Positions 61,360 to 64,000 of a stretch of 64,000 nt of DNA are shown piece after piece. Under the pieces are notes generated by a model. The model worked only from the letters and a program-made list of their open reading frames with translations, had not been told where the DNA came from and ran no database searches. The stretch spans positions 682,001 to 746,000 of the forward strand of contig JAFBJZ010000847.1 in NCBI GenBank assembly GCA_016785225.1. Direction: 5' to 3'. The stretch's first letter is position 1. The number at the start of each line of letters is the position of its first letter. This stretch comes from Psettodes erumei (Eukaryota; Chordata; Actinopteri; Pleuronectiformes; Psettodidae). The position numbers were made by a program, and so were the translations under genes.

Positions 61360-64000
61360 GCTGTCGACTTTCTCATCCCAATCTGGTTATTGATCTGAAT
61401 ATGTGTGCACACTGTCTGAAATATGTATTCATGCAGCTCATCAAGTCTATTCTGCCTTCATTCGAGCAGAGCAGTTACTTGGAAATGGAAGAACAATCAA
61501 AACAAAAGTTTATGGGCAGGACATTCTTGACACAATAGACTGTACCACATAAATTGAATTCACACACCGAGGCAGAGCCACCAAACCAGTTCTCCCTAGA
61601 CAGTGCAGGAATGAATGCCCAGGGGCTTTGCTTTCCCTTCTGCAGATACTAGGTAACGCACCAATGCCTACAAAGTGCTGTTGACCTAGAGCCTGTAACG
61701 TGTCATCAGGTGAGGGGCAGGGTGGTTTGAAAAGGGGGTAAAATTAACTAAAACAAGGAAAGGACAAAAACGTCAGGCTGGCCAAGGGGCTGCTATAACT
61801 TTCATTGTGACTCCTCAAAACAAGCCATGATGAAAAAAACAAAGATTTCCATACATCAACAAGTTTTGTTCTTCCCCAAACCAAAGAACCCCCACTCCAA
61901 ACCTCGACACTGCCCTCCTGCCTGGCTTATATAACTAGGGTGCCTACCAAGGGAAAAGGGCACAAGGGTACTTCTCTAACATTTAAAACATATTTGCCAT
62001 TACCCCACTCATATTTTCCATTTACCAGGCACATAAGGTTATTGCTTAGATGATTTTAAATGAAATATATAATGAATAATAGAAATACCAGACAAAGATA
62101 AACCAACCCAAAGAATGACCCTCTGGCTTCTCCAAACCTCTCTTTCTTTGGCCACTTGGTTCAGCCTAATTAATCAAGTGGCAACTGCTGGTGACAAGTG
62201 GCTGCAATCATGTGTGCTCTCCATGATAACCCCCCCCCCTCCGGAAATAGAAGTCAAAGAGAGAGAGAGAGAGAGAGAGAGATCAGCAAATGTTTTCAAA
62301 GTGTAATAGGAACACAAAAACAACAACAACAAAAATCCTCATTAGCCTCTTCATTTCCCACAATGTGGGTATGTTCTGCTTCCTTACACCACGCCCAGCC
62401 TCCTTGTTGAAAAGACACAATTTAAACAACTGTAAAGAATGATGGGCATGACCTGTTTTAAAGGCTTGTTGGTATAATACTGGGCTGAAATCAAACTTGC
62501 ACCACCCATGTTATTATTATATGTGAATAGTGAATATGTAATGTTAATATTATTAACATGGGTGGTGGATGAGGGAGGGAGAAATTTTGGTTTTCAAGTT
62601 AGCTGCAGTAAAAGTGCTGGTTGGGTAACTACACTATGTTATGGCTGGAAACAGGACACCTCCATTTTTTTTATTTTCCAGGATGTTGGGACATAATAGT
62701 ATCACCCACAGTTCTCAACCTGCTCGTGCCAAAAAAACCCTCCTGATCCTGTTCTCTTCCTTTGCTTCATCTCTTTTCTGTGTCATGCCATGGGATTGTG
62801 ACAGCAGTCATGTGACAAGACTCCTATAGTTTCAAAATTTCTTTAATGCCAGACATTTTCCTTTCCTTTCCTTTCCCTCACATCCTCTACTCCCACACAC
62901 AAAAAGCAAATTACTGCCTTTTCTCATGGCATCGTATGTGGTCGTTGTTTGTTGTTTCGTTTTATTTAAGTTTGCCTTGGGGTCTGTGAAGAGCTGTCTT
63001 CTGTTTGCACTTTATATGTTAATTTGTATCCCATGAAGGAAGAAGCCAGAGGTTATCTCCGTAACAACAAGGTGTAAACAAAGTTATCTGCAGACTCGAA
63101 TGCTCTCAGAATACTCAGAGGGGCGGTGTATTGTTTCTGACGTGTTTGCATGTGGCTTGTGACCATTTCTCCTGAATAAAAACGGAGGGAACTCCTAGCA
63201 ACTGTCGGGTGCACAGACAGAGAGGTGCACTTTTGTGCACACCAACGCTGCCCCCAGGTTTCAGTTTACAAGGAAACCCCAGAAAGTGTTCAAATATTAA
63301 TATCATTGCCAACATTCGATAACACTTTCCACTGTGGCTCAAGTCTCATAGGCCCTCTCTCTCTCTATCACTCTCACACACACACACACACAAAAGGTTT
63401 AGTTCTACATCCAAAGAGCCTTCGAAAATAGGTACTATTGTTTGGCTCTACCCTCCTACAGTACAATGAATGTTTCCATGGTAATGACCTCCTGTTTCGC
63501 CACAAACTATGACAGACATATACAACAATAAACACCCACACACATGCTTTCACATCCCTTTTGTCATTTAATTTCTGAATAAGTACTTTTTGCAAAAAGA
63601 ATTAAGAGTAGATGTGATTCCTTGATTTGACAAACATAGTATGCTTTAAAGACTGTGACAATGACAAACAAAGAAATAGACAGACCCAAAGTAAACACCT
63701 TGGCAAAAGACACCAACAAACAAGCAGACTTGATGGAGGTAAAAACAGGTCTGGGTAATACCCTGCTATTATCATGCATTATAGCCATTTCATAGGCTTC
63801 TTTAACATTATTTGCACTGCTGGGTGTGTGTTTGTCTCTGTGTCTGCTGTTCTGTTTGAGGGGTACTTTAAACCATATTTTGCCTTGTAATGATAAGGAA
63901 GTGTAATTTCCAAGTCTCATTCATTATGGAAACAATTTTCCTTTCAAAACAAAATCCAGGATTACGTTGTTAGCCAATCACCTTCTGGATGTATACACTT
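61360..64000. other. Intergenic sequence right of sptssb
   Basis: No gene recognised. It holds a GA microsatellite (62259-62282), a hairpin at 62500-62567, a TTTCC tandem (62858-62876) and a CA run (63375-63393). The minus-strand frame at 63564-63920 has no identifiable domain. Confidence 0.6.
62500..62567. repeat. Inverted repeat forming a ~68-nt hairpin
   Basis: CACCACCCATGTTA (62500-62513) is exactly complementary to TAACATGGGTGGTG (62554-62567). Pairing continues inward with two single mismatches to about 62520/62547, leaving a loop of about 26 bases. Confidence 0.7.

Noticed and set aside
63564..63920. 118-codon minus-strand frame at the right end
   Set aside because: No domain, no splice-consistent extension, AT-rich context.

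Overview
The window is vertebrate nuclear DNA, almost certainly from a ray-finned (teleost, probably percomorph) fish. Five protein-coding genes can be read, all with GT-AG introns. Their order, KPNA4 - ARL14 - PPM1L - NMD3 - SPTSSB, is that of human chromosome 3q25-q26. The introns are moderately compact, CA/GT microsatellites are frequent, and several stretches resemble dispersed repeats I remember from teleost genomes.

Layout. Bases 1-4845 hold the 5' end of kpna4 (minus strand, coding exons 1-3; the rest lies off the left edge). Bases 6561-7662 hold arl14 (minus, two coding exons). Bases 11715-45691 hold ppm1l (minus, four coding exons; intron 1 is about 25.5 kb), probably with a 3'UTR running leftward into 9.3-11.7 kb. 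At about 45.7-46.9 kb is a short divergent promoter region. From 46.8 to 55.3 kb is nmd3 (plus, one non-coding and 15 coding exons, complete). From about 57.3 to 61.35 kb is sptssb (plus, a 5' non-coding exon and one coding exon). The remaining ~2.6 kb has no recognisable gene. Introns and spacers hold microsatellites, decayed repeats and a few blocks that could be conserved regulatory DNA.

The genes do not form a pathway. They are housekeeping or signalling neighbours held together by vertebrate synteny: nuclear import (importin alpha-3), a small ARF-like GTPase, an ER-membrane PP2C phosphatase, the 60S nuclear-export adaptor, and a small subunit of serine palmitoyltransferase. PPM1L and SPTSSB both belong to ER-membrane and sphingolipid biology (PPM1L is reported to act on the ceramide transporter CERT), but that is a link between families, not a cluster.

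I found no phage, CRISPR, operon-like or other novel system. The points most worth checking are a charged insertion in PPM1L exon 2, an intron inside the arl14 coding region, the apparent absence of B3GALNT1 between ppm1l and nmd3, a pre-miRNA-like hairpin near 62.5 kb, and a few GC-rich or homeobox-motif-rich intronic blocks. Assignments of repeats to families rest on memory of teleost repeats and carry modest confidence.
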